Assembly (NCBI GenBank): GCA_025617745.1
Contig: CM046853.1
Span: forward strand, 1,732,873 to 1,796,872
Direction: 5' to 3'
Origin: Heliocidaris erythrogramma
Lineage: Eukaryota; Echinodermata; Echinoidea; Camarodonta; Echinometridae
DNA length: 64,000 nucleotides
Below the pieces are notes generated by a model. It made no database searches, was not told the origin of the DNA, and saw only the letters and a list, made by a program, of their open reading frames with translations. Positions 1-10,896 of the stretch are shown in pieces. A program made the position numbers and the translations under genes. Numbering within the stretch: the stretch's first letter is position 1; every line of letters begins with the position of its first letter.

Positions 1-150
1 GGAATATGTGATATCATTAGAAAGGGTGGGAGATTTTGTACACCACATTTTGTCATATAAGGCATGGTTAGCCTAAAGAGTGCAGGCGTCGATAGGATTG
101 GTCGCGTTCTGGAAAAATCTTGAAACTTACACTTGGTCAGCAAGAGTTAA

Positions 151-757
151 AGGCCAAGTCCACCCTGACAAAAAGTTGATTTGAATAAATAGAGAAAAAT
201 CCAACAAGCATAACACTGAAAATTTCATAAAAATAGGATGTAAAATAAGAAAGTTATGGTATTTTAAAGTTTCGCTTAATTTCGCAAAACAGTTATATGC
301 ACATCCTGCTCAGTATGCAAATAAGGGAACCAGTGACGTCACCCACTCACTATTTCTTTTGTATTATATTACATGAAATACGAAATATTTTAATTTTTTC
401 TTGTTATAATGTGAAACAAGGTTTGATTCCTCGCTGAACATGTGTAATTGCCATTGTTGAAACCTATACACAATTCAATGAAAGCTTCCTAATTGTGAAA
501 TCTGCAGAAATTAAAATATTCTATATTTCACATAATAAAATACAAAAGAAATAGTGAGTGGGTGACATCACTGGTTCCCTCATTTGCATACTGAGCATGA
601 TGTACATAATTATAACTGTTTTGCGAAATTGAGCGAAACTTTAAAATACCATAACTTTCTTATTTTACATCCTATTTTGATGAAATTTTCATTGTTATGC
701 TTGTTGGATTTTTCTCTATTTATTCAAATCAACCTTTTGTTAGGGTGGACTTGGCCT
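151..757. mobile_element. TTAA-flanked palindromic MITE, copy 1
   Basis: The element starts AGGCCAAGTCCACCC and ends with the inverted copy GGGTGGACTTGGCCT. TTAA lies directly on both sides (147-150 and 758-761). The two halves are inverted copies of each other over roughly 200 bp or more, so a transcript would fold into long double-stranded RNA. Two more copies lie at 30024-30471 and 41858-42462, both also between TTAA pairs. TTAA duplication is the hallmark of piggyBac-class insertion. No transposase is encoded; the ORF inside it is incidental. Confidence 0.85.
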
Positions 758-869
758 TTAAAGCATCATCATCTTCCTAGTACAGCGACCTATTACTAAT
801 AGTATTAGTGTGAGTCTCTAACTGAAGAACTATGTCACCTGCCCGACTAGCTATGTATTTTTTACGCGA

Positions 870-1038
870 CTTGCCCCCGGACAACTACCCCAAAATCCGC
901 GGGGTAGTTGTCCGTCCGGGAGTAGTTGTCCTGAGGGTACTTGTCCTGGGGTAATTGTCCTGGGGGTAACTGTCCTAGGGGGTAGTTGTCCAGGGGGTTG
1001 TTGTCCGGGGGTAAATTGTCTAGGGGGTAGTTGTCCGA
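870..1038. repeat. Short-period array around GTAGTTGTCC (foldback-like)
   Basis: About ten degenerate 14-17 bp units built on GGGTAGTTGTCC. One short inverted unit (CCGGACAACTACCCC) sits at the left edge, so the array can fold back on itself. The reverse strand reads as a Pro/Gln/Gly-rich ORF, which is an artefact of the repeat. Confidence 0.6.
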
Positions 1039-1272
1039 ATACGGAATAATGTATTACTTTCCAAAAGTAGCCAAAAGATATTGTCAGGATTATGTAAACG
1101 CACCATCTGACAAGACAATTTAGCAGCTTGCTTGGTATTTGTGCAATTAACACATGAATATTGTAGTACATTTCAGCCTGGCAGTCTATAGGATCTCTAT
1201 GTGTCTTTTGTCAAATAGGTGAAGATCGAGAGACAATGGGTGTGTTTACATCATCCTGACAATATTTTGAGT

Positions 1273-1499
1273 GGGGTCCGCTCGCCGCTTCATAAGGACC
1301 GCTATTCATAGAAAACCGCTATTCATTTAACACGCGTTATGAATAGCGGTCCTTATGAATAGTTTTGAATAGTGCAGGTCCTTATGAATAGTTATGAATA
1401 GCAGTCCTTATGAATAGTTATATGAATAGTGGTCCTTATGAATAGCAGTCCTTATGAATAATTATGAATAGCGGTCCTTATGAATAGCGAGGCTACCCC
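1273..1499. mobile_element. Small foldback element with TATGAATAGCGGTCCT units
   Basis: The left end GGGGTCCGCTCGCC followed by CTTCATAAGGACCGC is matched, inverted, by the right end ...ATGAATAGCGAGGCTACCCC. Between them are repeated units of 13-25 bp built on TATGAATAGCGGTCCT. The left arm is short and the right arm long. I could not find a clean target duplication. Confidence 0.5.
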
Positions 1500-2279
1500 T
1501 TTTTGGCTGCATTTGAGAAAGTATACATTTTTCACAATTACATAACTTATTAATCAAAAGACCAATTAACACCGAATTGCATCTCAAGAAGATTATACTC
1601 AAAATTATGGTGTGAAAATTTGAATTGAATTAAATATAACACTTTTGAATTATCATAATCAGGGTATGATATTTTTTTTCTTTACATAGAGCGCATTTGG
1701 GGGGCAAAGCTTTGTCAAAGGGTACTTTGGGGTGGTGCCAGGTAAAAATGCCAGAGGAAAAAATGCCAGAGGTAAAATTGCCAGAGGTAAAATTGCCAGA
1801 GGTAAAAATGCCAGAGGTAAAAATGCCAGTGGTAAAAATGCCAGTGGTAAAAATGCCAGAGGTAAAAATGCCAGAGGAAAAATGCCAGAGGTAAAGATGC
1901 CAGAGGTAAAAATAATGACAGAGATAAACGCGCGATGGGTGATGTCAGGAACAAAAAGTAAAGAGGCAAAATATGCCACCTGCATACTAGGAGAATATAG
2001 GTGAAAAATCAAGAGGTGAAATATAAAGAAGGTCAAGAAGCAGACCTGACATCTGCTTGTATTTTACATTTTAGCCTATTTGGTTTGACCGCGTTTTTCT
2101 TGTCGAACTGTTGGACTCTGGACTCCAGATCGTAGACCCGGCTTTTTTTTAACTGACGTACGATTTCATTATCCCGAATGGAATTTGGAACGAGAAGGAA
2201 GTCTGCAACTGAATTTTAGGTTTAGAGAAGGGAAAGGAGGTATGCAAAATGACATCACCCTAATGTGGGACAGTCCTTT

Positions 2280-2425
2280 TGTGGGTATATGAACCTTTTC
2301 GGAATTATGAACCGTTGGATAAACGAACCTTCGGAATAATGCAACAAATGTTCGGAATTTTGAACCCCCAGGCATGGGAAATTAGTGTTTCGGAAATACG
2401 AACCTTCGGAAAAACGAGATGCCCC
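2280..2425. repeat. Degenerate TTCGGAATTATGAACC array
   Basis: Six or seven degenerate 16-17 bp units built on TTCGGAATnnTGAACC. It is the same short-period style as the neighbouring arrays but with a different unit. It lies inside the 1734-3659 element. Confidence 0.5.
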
Positions 2426-2670
2426 CGCATCATAATAGTAACTGTATAACTGAATAGTTTGCTTTTCGTTATCTGTACTTGTACCTGCACTTTTTTTTCT
2501 TCAGTTCTCCCTTCTTCAGCAAATGTACAGGCCGTCACACAAACATCGAGCATTACAGCCTCGTCAGGGGGGGGGGGGGGGCTCATGCACATTAGGTTAT
2601 AAAGAAGATGCCGATATATTCAAACTGAATTAAAAGTGAAAAAAGAATATAATATTGAAGTGTTTAACAA

Positions 2671-3402
2671 AACAAGAGCCCCAGGGGGCACGACGCTCAC
2701 CTGAGGTGGATCAATTCACATCTGGTGCATGTTCTCTCTAGCACATGAACAACTTTCATTCTTCATCTATAGAGGTATCTCTATACACAATACCAAGTCT
2801 GAGCTTTCTACCAAGTTCGGTTAAATTCCAATCATGGGTTTTGGAGAAGAATCTGAAAATGTAAACATTTTATGGATGGCGGACAACTTGCCCCACCCCC
2901 CCCCCCCTCCAGTATGTTACCCCCACAGACCCCCTATAGGGCCACCCAGAAAAAATTCATGAACAACTTTCATTTTTCGGCTATAGAGGTATCTCCATAC
3001 ACAATACCAAGTGTGAGCTATTCCTGGTTCTGGAGAAGAAGATGTTTGAAATTTACATAGCTTTTATAATTGGGGGCCCTCCCCCTGGGCCCCCCTGGGG
3101 GCCACATGTACCATTTTAGCAACTTTGGATCCCCTACCCCTAAGGATGATTCCTACCAAGTTTGGTTGAATTTCGATCATGTGTTTTGGAGAAGATCAGA
3201 ATGTACATTTTGCCTGGCAGCGCCCCCCCCCCCCCCCTCCAGTATGTTACCCCCACAGGGCCCCTATAGTTTGGTTGAATTCCGATCATGGGTTTTGGAG
3301 AAGAAGATGAAAATGTAAAAAGTTAACGGACGACGGACGACGGACGACGGACAAATTTCCATCGCAATAGCTCACTCGAGCCTTAGGCTCAGGTGAGCTA
3401 AA
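2671..3402 (+). repeat. Dispersed C-tract repeat, copy 1
   Basis: It opens with ACAAGAGCCCCAGGGGGCAC then GACGCTCACCTGAG, and closes with GCTCAGGTGAGCTAAAA, so the ends carry a short inverted repeat CTCACCTGAG/CTCAGGTGAG. Inside are roughly 300-400 bp internal repeats (CCAAGTTTGGTTGAATT..., CCTGGCAGCGCCCCC..., CCAGTATGTTACCCCCACAG) and a GACGGACGACGG microrepeat near the 3' end. A second copy starts at 63421 and runs off the window. Confidence 0.7.
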
Positions 3403-3668
3403 AAGGGTCGTCAACTGAAGCGAGTGGCAAACAATACATGCATGTTATATCCGGGCCGGGGGGGGGGGGGGTACTAGCATTTTTTACCTCTGGCATTTTT
3501 ACCTCTGGCATATTTACCTCTGGCATTTTTTCCTCTGGCATTTTTACCTCTGGCATTTTTTCCTCTGGCATTTTTACCTCTGGCATTTATTCCTCTGGCA
3601 TTTTTACCACTGGCATTTTTACTTCTGGCATTTTTACCTCTGGCATTTTTACACCGAACCTTTGGGGT

Positions 3669-4337
3669 TTCATTTCAGGGGTCTGACACCCCCTTCCTGA
3701 TGGACAATTTTGTCAGTTTTTATATTTTTTGGAATGTAAAAGTGAGTGAAGTACAATTACAGAAAGTATCTAAGTATAGCTTATCAAAGTATTTGTTTTA
3801 GTTCCAGATTTCTGTTCGATTTCCATGAACAGAGAGTCACAGATGACTTCCTCAATGGCAAAATATTTATGTATATAGTAAAAGACAACACGTCGTAAAA
3901 TTACAAAGCAACACCTGTTCAGGGGCGGCGTTCCGGGGGGCAGGGGGCACAGTGTTCCCTCTCCCACTTTTTCAATTACCTCAAAAGTGCCCTTTTTATT
4001 TCTGAAAAATGCAACCTTTCTCCCTGATAAGTGCCCTTTGTTTTTACTACTCTGACAGTATAATGAAAGCAAGCAGATTGCATAAAGTATGTTATAAAAA
4101 TTATATCGGTGTAATCCTAAAGAGAACGACAGGGTTATGTACAAATTAAAAGATCATTCGGCATTCCCCAAAATGAATTTGCTGCTGTCATTTTCATTAT
4201 ATCGCTGTAAATAATGTACGTCTCAAGGACTTCAGCATTAGCAAAAGGTCCGAATTTTTTTACTCGCTCGCTTCGCTCTTTCGCACATGAATCGTTAGAC
4301 CATTACACACTAAACAGGGAAGCTGAAATAGTGACCA
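3669..4337. other. No gene seen
   Basis: Intergenic sequence with G-rich patches near 3920-3960. The minus-strand ORF at 3770-4144 has no recognisable domain and biased composition; I do not call it. Confidence 0.5.
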
Positions 4338-4756
4338 GGGGTGGTATTCTGAAAACTATCAGGGGCGGATGCAGGATTTTTAGAAAGGGGGGGCGCACAC
4401 TGAGGATCATCCGTTTCACGAAGCCAAACGGCCATCTAGGGGATCCGGGGGTATACTTTGTCAGACAAAACGGGGGCGGGGGCGCACGCGCCTTGCGCCC
4501 CCCTCTGGATCCGTGCCTGACTATGTTATCTTTTAAAAACTATGTTAATTGTCATAACAAATTGAAATTGCGTGCAATAAACACTAATCATTGGTGCTTG
4601 CGCCGGCTTGCGCAGATGTCTCGTTAACTTTATACGCAAGCACATGCCATCTTTGCGCAATCATTAACCAATGACTTGTCCTGATTTTGATTTGTTATGA
4701 CAATTAACATCGTTTTACTTACATAAAAGATAACATCGTTTTCAGAATACGACCCC
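4338..4756. mobile_element. MITE with GGGTnGTATTCTGAAAAC ends, hit by another MITE
   Basis: The left end GGGGTGGTATTCTGAAAAC is matched, inverted, by GTTTTCAGAATACGACCCC at the right end. At about 4359-4520 it is interrupted by a second element whose ends (CAGGGGCGGATGCAGG and inverted CTGGATCCGTGCCTG) are also inverted repeats, with CTAT on both sides. Its right edge abuts the next MITE. Confidence 0.55.
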
Positions 4757-5416
4757 AGGGCCCCGTTGCATAAAACTTACCATTAATTTTTCACGTTCAC
4801 TTATTGTACAAAGTCATTTTGAGAGGACATTGCCCTTTATACCATGCATGCAGCAGTCACAACCACCCCTATGTTATCACATTTATCTATCAACAAGTGG
4901 TCAGCTGCATGGCCATATCGCCATGCCCATCGCACATTAGTGACTCACCCTCAATTCAAGGATTTTCAACAATACTCCCTTTCTTCTTCATCCTGCTACA
5001 CTAGCAAGGGATAAGAAAAAACAACTTTTCATCTCCATCTCTGCTAGACACTTCTCAAAGTTTTCTCATCGAGTTAACACGATAATTTGAGGATGTCATC
5101 TCTCATTGTCTCTTCACTTCTGAATTTGTTTCCTGCACTTCAATTGGAGCAATTTCTACAATTCTCTACCTCACATTCTATACTCCATCATCTCACCTGC
5201 AGAAATTTCTATTTCATCATATTATTCTCTGCAATTCACTCAGAGAACAGTCCAAATCTCGCTTGTGATAGCCAAGTAGTTTTGGGATCATTCTGCTATC
5301 AGTGGTAACTACCATGGTAACATCACTCAACATCCAATCAAAATCAAGGTTTCCATGGGAGTTACCATTGATGGCAAAGTTACCATTAATGGTAAGTTTT
5401 ATGCAACGGGGCCCTG
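4756..5416. mobile_element. MITE with CAGGGCCCCGTTGCATAAAAC ends
   Basis: Left end CAGGGCCCCGTTGCATAAAA, then CTTACCATTAAT; right end is the inverted copy ATTAATGGTAAGTTTTATGC followed by AACGGGGCCCTG. It is about 660 bp with no transposase. Related ends (GGGCCCTGTTTCATAAAACT) occur near 52188, so the family is dispersed. I found no exact 8-bp duplication. Confidence 0.6.
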
Positions 5417-6611
5417 CAGAAGAAACACATGATAATGTATGGAATGTACTAAGTAAGAAGATTGGAATATTGTATAGATTAAGACACTTCGTGTCAAGAA
5501 AAATAATGCTCATGTTATATAATTCTTTTATTTTACCCAATATAACGCATGGATTAGAAGTTTGGGGTGCTACATGTAAGACAACTCTGAATCCTGTCCT
5601 AATGCTTCAGGAACAAATGGCCAGAAAATTTCTTTCAAAGGTTCGAGATATCACTCTGCTCCTTTATTTTATGATCTTAACAGTGTCTTAAAGTGCTAGA
5701 TATTTTCAAAGAATATTGTTATATGATTGGTATTTTTATGCATGATAATGTATAACCGTCTGCCTCATACTTTAACTGATTATTTTTCAGTACTAGATCA
5801 CCATTATCATACAAGAAACATAGAGAAATCTAATTTGATTTTTTCAATCAGTAATACGAATCTGGGGGAAACAATCAATTTCATATTCAGGACCTGTTAG
5901 CCAGTTAGCTGGAATAATTTGCCAAACAGGTATATAACTGGTCGCAGAAGTTTTGGATGCAGTGGCTTATCCAGGGGGTGGCGCAACAGGTGTATCCCCC
6001 CCCCTTATTGGCCGTCGTAAAAATTAAAAAAACTAGCAAAAAAAAAAAAAGTTGTTCATTAAATAGGCTTCAAAATTGGTTACATAATTATAGGATTATT
6101 TTGCATCTCAGCCCTTTTCCAAAGGGAGGGGGCACCCCCTCACCTTAGACCCCTCCCCCAGGACGGCGATCAATAATGCCTGGCGCCCCCCCCCCTATTG
6201 GGGAATCCTGGATACGCCCCTGGGACGGGCATTACAAGAATACTTAAATCTTAATCAATTGGAGAATATCAACTTGAAAATCAATTTTAGAATGTTCATG
6301 AAGATCATGATCAATCATTTTATTTATTGTAAGCTCACTTGATATTCGTTATTATTGTTGTTATTATACAGTTATATCGTTGTTATTACTACTTTTATTG
6401 ATTGTAAATAATGTATGTGTTGTTAGAAGAAAAAAAAAGATATGAGATGTACATTGCAATTAATTTGATTTATGTAATCAATTTTACGGGGCTAACCTCG
6501 ATTAGCATATGCTGTTTGTTAGATCCCTTTACCAAGACGTTATTGTGATTTTTACCAAGATGTATTGTGATTTGGTAATAAACTAATTCATTCATTCATT
6601 CATTCATTCAT
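5417..6611 (+). mobile_element. CR1/Jockey-type LINE, 3' end fragment
   Basis: The plus strand at 5420-5690 reads VLSKKIGILYRLRHF, then LMLYNSFILPNITHGLEVWG, the typical C-terminal reverse-transcriptase region of CR1/Jockey-superfamily LINEs. Further scraps (YNRLPHTLTDYF, PVSWNNLPN) continue in shifted frames up to about 5960. The 3' UTR ends in (ATTC)n at about 6585-6611, a microsatellite tail typical of this group. The endonuclease and most of the RT are missing. The copy is 5'-truncated, frameshifted and split by a MITE at 5960-6222. Confidence 0.75.
5960..6222. mobile_element. Small MITE inserted in the LINE
   Basis: Left end CAGTGGCTTATCCAGG and right end CCTGGATACGCCCCTG are inverted copies. 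LINE coding-like sequence resumes directly after it. The flanking pentamers GGATG and GGACG differ at one base and may be the decayed target duplication. The inside is dominated by C and G runs. Confidence 0.6.
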
Positions 6612-6689
6612 AAAAATTATATGAAACTTACATTTCCCCCCCTGGTGTGGTTTCTCAAAGATACCCTACTTTATGCCAAGATTCAACCT

Positions 6690-6944
6690 CGTGCGATCCA
6701 GCTCATCCCTTCCGGCCGTAGCTTGCTTCTTTAGCCAGCTCCAGCGGCCTGGGTAACTGCTGGGCGCAGAGTTGTTTGTTGCGTTTATGTTTTTGTGTAC
6801 TGTGCATGTATACCCAGCACGTTGCATTCATTCGGGGCAGCAACAACAACATAACACTAACACAGTTCAAAGCATCATCTCTCCTGTAACCAGTTTAATC
6901 CCGGCAACAAGCCAACAGAGACGAGATCGTACCCAGAGGGAAAG
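6690..6944 (+). promoter_or_regulatory. Possible promoter and non-coding first exon of the Tudor gene
   Basis: A locally GC-richer, CpG-containing stretch that ends in a good splice donor (AAAG|GTGAGA at 6944/6945). It has no long ORF. The first coding exon at 11424 begins at an acceptor site, so an upstream non-coding exon must exist, and this is the best candidate I see on the correct strand. The transcription start is not visible. This is inference only. Confidence 0.25.
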
Positions 6945-7289
6945 GTGAGAATTACTTCGGATTTTGACTTTGGTTTGACATGTTACTTTGAAGTTTGACT
7001 ACTTTGTTTGAGTTTGAGTCAGTTAAGTTAGGCATTATCTTACTGCGGCAGCCCGAACACGTAGTGTCAGCGTCCCGGGGCTAGCTAGGCATTATCATGA
7101 TTATCGTGAAATCTGTCACCGGAGACAAAAAGTCACTACAGATTTCTTCTGACAAGCGATTAGTCTCAACACTGGGTCTGAACAAGGAGACTTGTACTTG
7201 TGCCAAGCGATCTTTTCTCGCTTATCAGTATCACATTGTCTTATTTTGTCAGTCGAATGAAAATTGAATTATTCTTGTTTTTAAATTTA

Positions 7290-7420
7290 CAGTACCAGTC
7301 AGCATTCATTGACTACACTTTAACACTATTCAGCCCAGAACAATAGATTTTGTCCAATAATCCCATTGTTCTGGCTTGAATAGTGTTAAAGTGTAGTCAA
7401 TGAATGCTGACTGGTACTGT
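7290..7420. repeat. 131-bp hairpin with long near-perfect arms
   Basis: ACAGTACCAGTCAGCATTCA at the left is repeated inverted as TGAATGCTGACTGGTACTGT at the right. Pairing is perfect over about 44 bp and continues, with a small bulge, through CAGAACAAT/ATTGTTCTG to a loop of about 20 nt. It is most likely a young MITE; if transcribed, it would give a long RNA hairpin. Confidence 0.75.
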
Positions 7421-7528
7421 AGGTTCCCTCCTCTTCAAAACCACTCTGCCACTTTAGTTTTAGACAGTTACCTATTCACGCAATAGACATGTATTTCATA
7501 TCGAGATCACATCTCTATAATCACTGTA

Positions 7529-7619
7529 ATACTTATCGTCTTTTCTGTCACCAGCGTGTGTTAAAGCATTGCAAAAACCCATAGGCATGATAGGCGGAGA
7601 CAGAAAAGATGATAAGTAT
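7529..7619. repeat. 91-bp hairpin
   Basis: ATACTTATCGTCTTTTCTGT is repeated inverted as ACAGAAAAGATGATAAGTAT, with one mismatch in each 20 bp or so and a loop of about 45 nt. Confidence 0.6.
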
Positions 7620-8520
7620 ATTATAGTACATGTATTATGGATTATGATATTAATTGGAGAGTGAACATGATGTCAAAGCATTTATTGTCCCATGTCCGAG
7701 AGACTTGTAACGGTGAGTGAGAGAGTAGCTGATAGCTAGCTGGGCAATACGCTCGTTTCGCATCGAACAAACATGACAAAGAGATCCATTGAAAATCAGT
7801 GAACCGCAGTGTGTGTGTGGAAATTCAGGTACGGAATACTTTGTCTCTAGAGACAGATTTCACGATATGGCCGTCAGTTACTTTGAATTTTATTGAAGTT
7901 TGATGGGCGAGGTACAAATACCAAAGTCGACCTCGCCCATTAGTATGGCTAATCGCATCGCTTAATTTCGGCAGGTAAGATAGAAATTTGTACTTACATT
8001 TCAAGAGAATTACTGTAACTATCTAGACGGCCCTTTGATTTTACGATTTAACGATTATTTCAATGAAAAAAAATGGAATCTTTCCCCGTACTGTACCGTC
8101 GATTCAAATGACTCGATCGCACTGTGTGATTGAGTCAGTGACGGTATATACGGTACACATTACGCACATTACGCACGCTGCGCGTTGGAGCTCCCTGGAG
8201 TTAGGTAATAAGATGATTTGTCAGAGCAACTTGCCATTAAATTTGGGTTTCCCTGTAACATGATTATGTTGACTTTTTCAGTGGTAGAAAATTAATGAGA
8301 AGATTGAGTTCTGGTCCATGTAGTGGTGCATTTTGAAAAAAAAAAAAAGTCTAGCATTGGGTTAGAAATTATTGGGAATTGTTGATTATCACTAGACAAT
8401 TACTGGTACATATTCTGAATCTGAAGAGATACAGCTCGACACTCCTGCAGAGTAAAAGAGTCGGGGGGGGGGGGGGTTAGTGAGCACCAAAAATAATAGT
8501 CTACTATTATTATAAAGTAA

Positions 8521-9678
8521 GGCGAGGCATCATAAATCAGGCTATCAGCTGGCTGCAGCCAGCTGCACTTATGCGTCCGGCTGCATTTTTAAAATTAGCT
8601 CAGCTGGCATGCCGAAAGTATGCGCAGGCCACGGCCTCCCAGATGGAAGCCAAGCCTCAGAAAAAGCGAGAAAACATTAGCTCAGCCGGCTGCAGCCGGC
8701 CGCAGATCAGCAAGTATGCGCCGGCCGCAGCCTCCCGAATGGAAGTTGAGCGTCATAAAGCTTTGTCTCAATTAGGTCGTCCAGCCGCGGCCGGCCTAAA
8801 CGAAACAGCCACCCTGCGGCCTGCTGCATCGCTAAACCCGGCCAGACGATACATTATACATCATACATTATTCTTTCCAGACTAGACATAATGGGCTTCT
8901 CTCCTCTATACCAAAATCTCATGTAAACCATCTACAGCGCCTGCAGAATTGGGCTGCACGTCTTGTTTTTGAGGTTGGCAGAAGTCATTCTTCCCAACCT
9001 TTACTTCGCTCCTTTCACTAGCTGCCCATTCACGTATCATCTTCAAATTAGTTCTTTATGTTTATACATCTCTCAATAACCAGGCTCCAGGGTACATATC
9101 TGAATGCTTAATCCAAGGGATTCATAGCGGCATTTATTGACAAAAAGGGTTCAAGAAATGTTTTGGAACTATCCATCCTTTTTCTCGCGCAAAAATCAGA
9201 CTTGAAAAAGATATGAAATATCAAGAAAAAAGGAGACATCTTTTCACGTGTTATACCTATGGCGAAGGTATTTTTCCGAGTCTGTTTTTAACACAGCAAT
9301 TTACGCCTCCAAAATGTACTACGGAAGTAGGTGAGAGTAATCTGTCATCTGTTGATACTATAATAGTCTTTGGCTCAGTACGCTGCAGCCAGCTGCAACT
9401 TCAAGAATCTCCGTCCGGCTGCAGCCAGCTGCAACTTCTAGCATCTCCGTCTGGCTGCAGCTGGCTGAGCAAATTTAGGAGTACATCACATGGGCAGGCT
9501 GGGGGAGGACGGGCCAATTAAGATTCTGGGTTCAAGCGCAGAGCCCAAGCTGGCCTCAGCTGGCTGGGCTAATTAATGCAAAGTAAATGCCCCGTCCGGC
9601 TTCAGCTGGCTTTGCAGCCCCAGTCAGCCTTCGTGTGAGGCTGCAGCCAGCTGATAGGCTGATTTATGATGCCTCGAC
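8521..9678. mobile_element. Harbinger-like non-autonomous element with CAGCTG-rich ends
   Basis: Terminal inverted repeats of about 40 bp start GGCGAGGCATCATAAATCAG at the left; the right end reads CTGATTTATGATGCCTCGAC. TAA flanks both ends (8518-8520 and 9679-9681), fitting the 3-bp TWA duplication of PIF/Harbinger elements. The subterminal regions repeat GGCTGCAGCCAGCTGCA, so they are full of PstI/PvuII palindromes. The interior holds a LINE fragment instead of a transposase. The Ala/Gln-rich ORF at 8571-8885 comes from the repeats. Confidence 0.65.
8885..9115 (+). mobile_element. LINE reverse-transcriptase fragment
   Basis: The plus strand reads HVNHLQRLQNWAARLVFEVG followed, after an in-frame stop and a frameshift, by RIIFKLVLYVYTSLNNQAPG, then YISECL. 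This is the thumb-like C-terminal region shared by CR1/Jockey LINEs (LQxxQNxAARL...LHWLPIxxRIxFK). It is a pseudogene relic caught inside the Harbinger-like element. Confidence 0.7.
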
Positions 9679-9885
9679 TAACTGCTGTTGCAGTTTAGCT
9701 TGAACAGTTAGCGGTTTTGAATGTTTACTATGGTTATATTAGCTAATATGCCTAGTAATCCTCAAATTGGCAAAAATCCTACGTAGGATATCGAAAAAAC
9801 AGTGAGCAGAACAGAGGTACTGAATTTCTATAGAGTGGAGGTATAAAGCCTTAAGATGAGCAACGAGCTGTACCGGTACCGTCAA

Positions 9886-9962
9886 CTGCTCGTGGTCTAG
9901 TGGTAAAGAAAACTGCATGGTCGAAGTAACCTTATACTGCACGTTCTACAATGTTGCTGGTT
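9886..9962 (+). repeat. tRNA-like sequence, probable SINE head relic
   Basis: An A-box-like TGGTCTAGTGG and a B-box-like GGTTCGAATCC are spaced as in a tRNA gene. The acceptor stem does not pair, so this is not called a functional tRNA. The A-box matches the SINE head at 60356. Confidence 0.35.
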
Positions 9963-10384
9963 CGAATCCTGCTCTTCTTGACTGATATTTTTTCAGTTAT
10001 GAATTAACAATAGCGTTTATTCCGTTGAAAATGATCAGAATTTTAATAATAAAAACACAAGAAACTTGACTAAATATTCACTTGGTCAGGCGGATTTAAT
10101 GGTGGCTGGGCATAATAACGAATTTGGCCTTTACTTTTGAATGTTAGACTGGATCCTAGTAATTAGTATGGATTTTGGGATCATCAAACTGATAATCTGA
10201 CTTGGTCTTCTAAATATCACAGTGAAAGTGCTGACAATTAGCTGACTTTGTTGTGCTGAAAGAGGAAACTTTTTTGAATTGTGTGTACTATTAAGAGTGT
10301 AGAGGGCAGCAAGTTATAGTTTTCACCATGCAGGTAAATTATATATTGGCTTAGGTCAGGGGTAAGAGATTAAAATTAAATATA

Positions 10385-10558
10385 CAGTTAACTTTGCATT
10401 GAATTAAATCTGTTGGGACCACAAAAAATAGTTCAACTTTAGCAAAATTCGACTTAAGAAATGCAAATAACATATGTTTTGCCTGGTTTGGTCAAAAAAA
10501 TTAAATCGACTTAGGGAAATATTGACTTATATGACTTTGAGTTATGCAGGGTTAACTG
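10385..10558. mobile_element. TA-flanked MITE, CAGTTAACTTTGCAT family, copy 1
   Basis: The ends CAGTTAACTTTGCAT and inverted ATGCAGGGTTAACTG frame about 174 bp. A better-preserved copy lies at 57765-57942 with TA on both sides, consistent with a Tc1/mariner-type insertion. Non-coding. Confidence 0.7.
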
Positions 10559-10716
10559 TGTTATACATTGGATGAGTGGATGAGTGTATGAGGCTAGAGC
10601 AATGCGTCTTTCTGCGACATTGCTAGGCCGTCCTGTAGATTCTGAAGTAAATGGGAGAGAGTGCTCTATAGCCAACTGTAACTCTAGGACACTGGAGTAT
10701 GAACGTAGGACATTGG

Positions 10717-10811
10717 TGTAGCATATATCGTGTGCTGAGAGCCAGAAGGGCGTTAACTCATATGTTTTTACACAGAGTTAACAACCTTCTGGCTCTCAAC
10801 ACACGATATGC
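10717..10811. repeat. 95-bp hairpin
   Basis: GCATATATCGTGTGCTGAGA and the following GCCAGAAGGGCGTTAACTC are repeated inverted as GAGTTAACAACCTTCTGGCT, then CTCAACACACGATATGC. Arms are about 38 bp with a few mismatches and the loop is about 18 nt. Confidence 0.6.
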
Positions 10812-10896
10812 TCTTTTGTTTATGTCAGAATCCGCAGGATGAGGCATCGATAGTCATCCCCATGGGAATAAAGAGATTGAGAAAGCTTTCAAATTA

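Larger units (their letters stand above)
1734..3659. mobile_element. TU-like foldback element with inverted 15-bp tandem arrays
   Basis: The left arm (about 1738-1915) is a tandem array of the 15-mer TGCCAGAGGTAAAAA. The right arm (about 3480-3655) is the same 15-mer in inverted orientation, TTTTTACCTCTGGCA. The direct repeat CTTTGGGGT lies immediately outside both arms (1725-1733 and 3660-3668), as expected of a target duplication. TU elements of sea urchins are known to have inverted arms of 15-bp tandem repeats and 8-bp duplications. The centre holds a second short array and a dispersed repeat. The Ala/Gly/Lys ORFs seen across the arms are repeat artefacts. Confidence 0.6.
7103..7868. repeat. 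Inverted-repeat region with two hairpins
   Basis: ATCGTGAAATCTGTCACCGG at about 7104 recurs inverted near 7842-7868, bracketing about 740 bp. Nested inside are a hairpin at 7290-7420 with a perfect 44-bp arm and a second at 7529-7619 with 24-bp arms. This looks like nested MITE sequence. No ORF of interest. Confidence 0.45.

Noticed and set aside
1659-2036. Leu/Pro/Phe and Gly/Lys ORFs across the 15-mer array
   Set aside because: Artefacts of the 15-bp repeat.
9886-9962. Functional tRNA gene
   Set aside because: A and B boxes are present but the acceptor stem does not pair.
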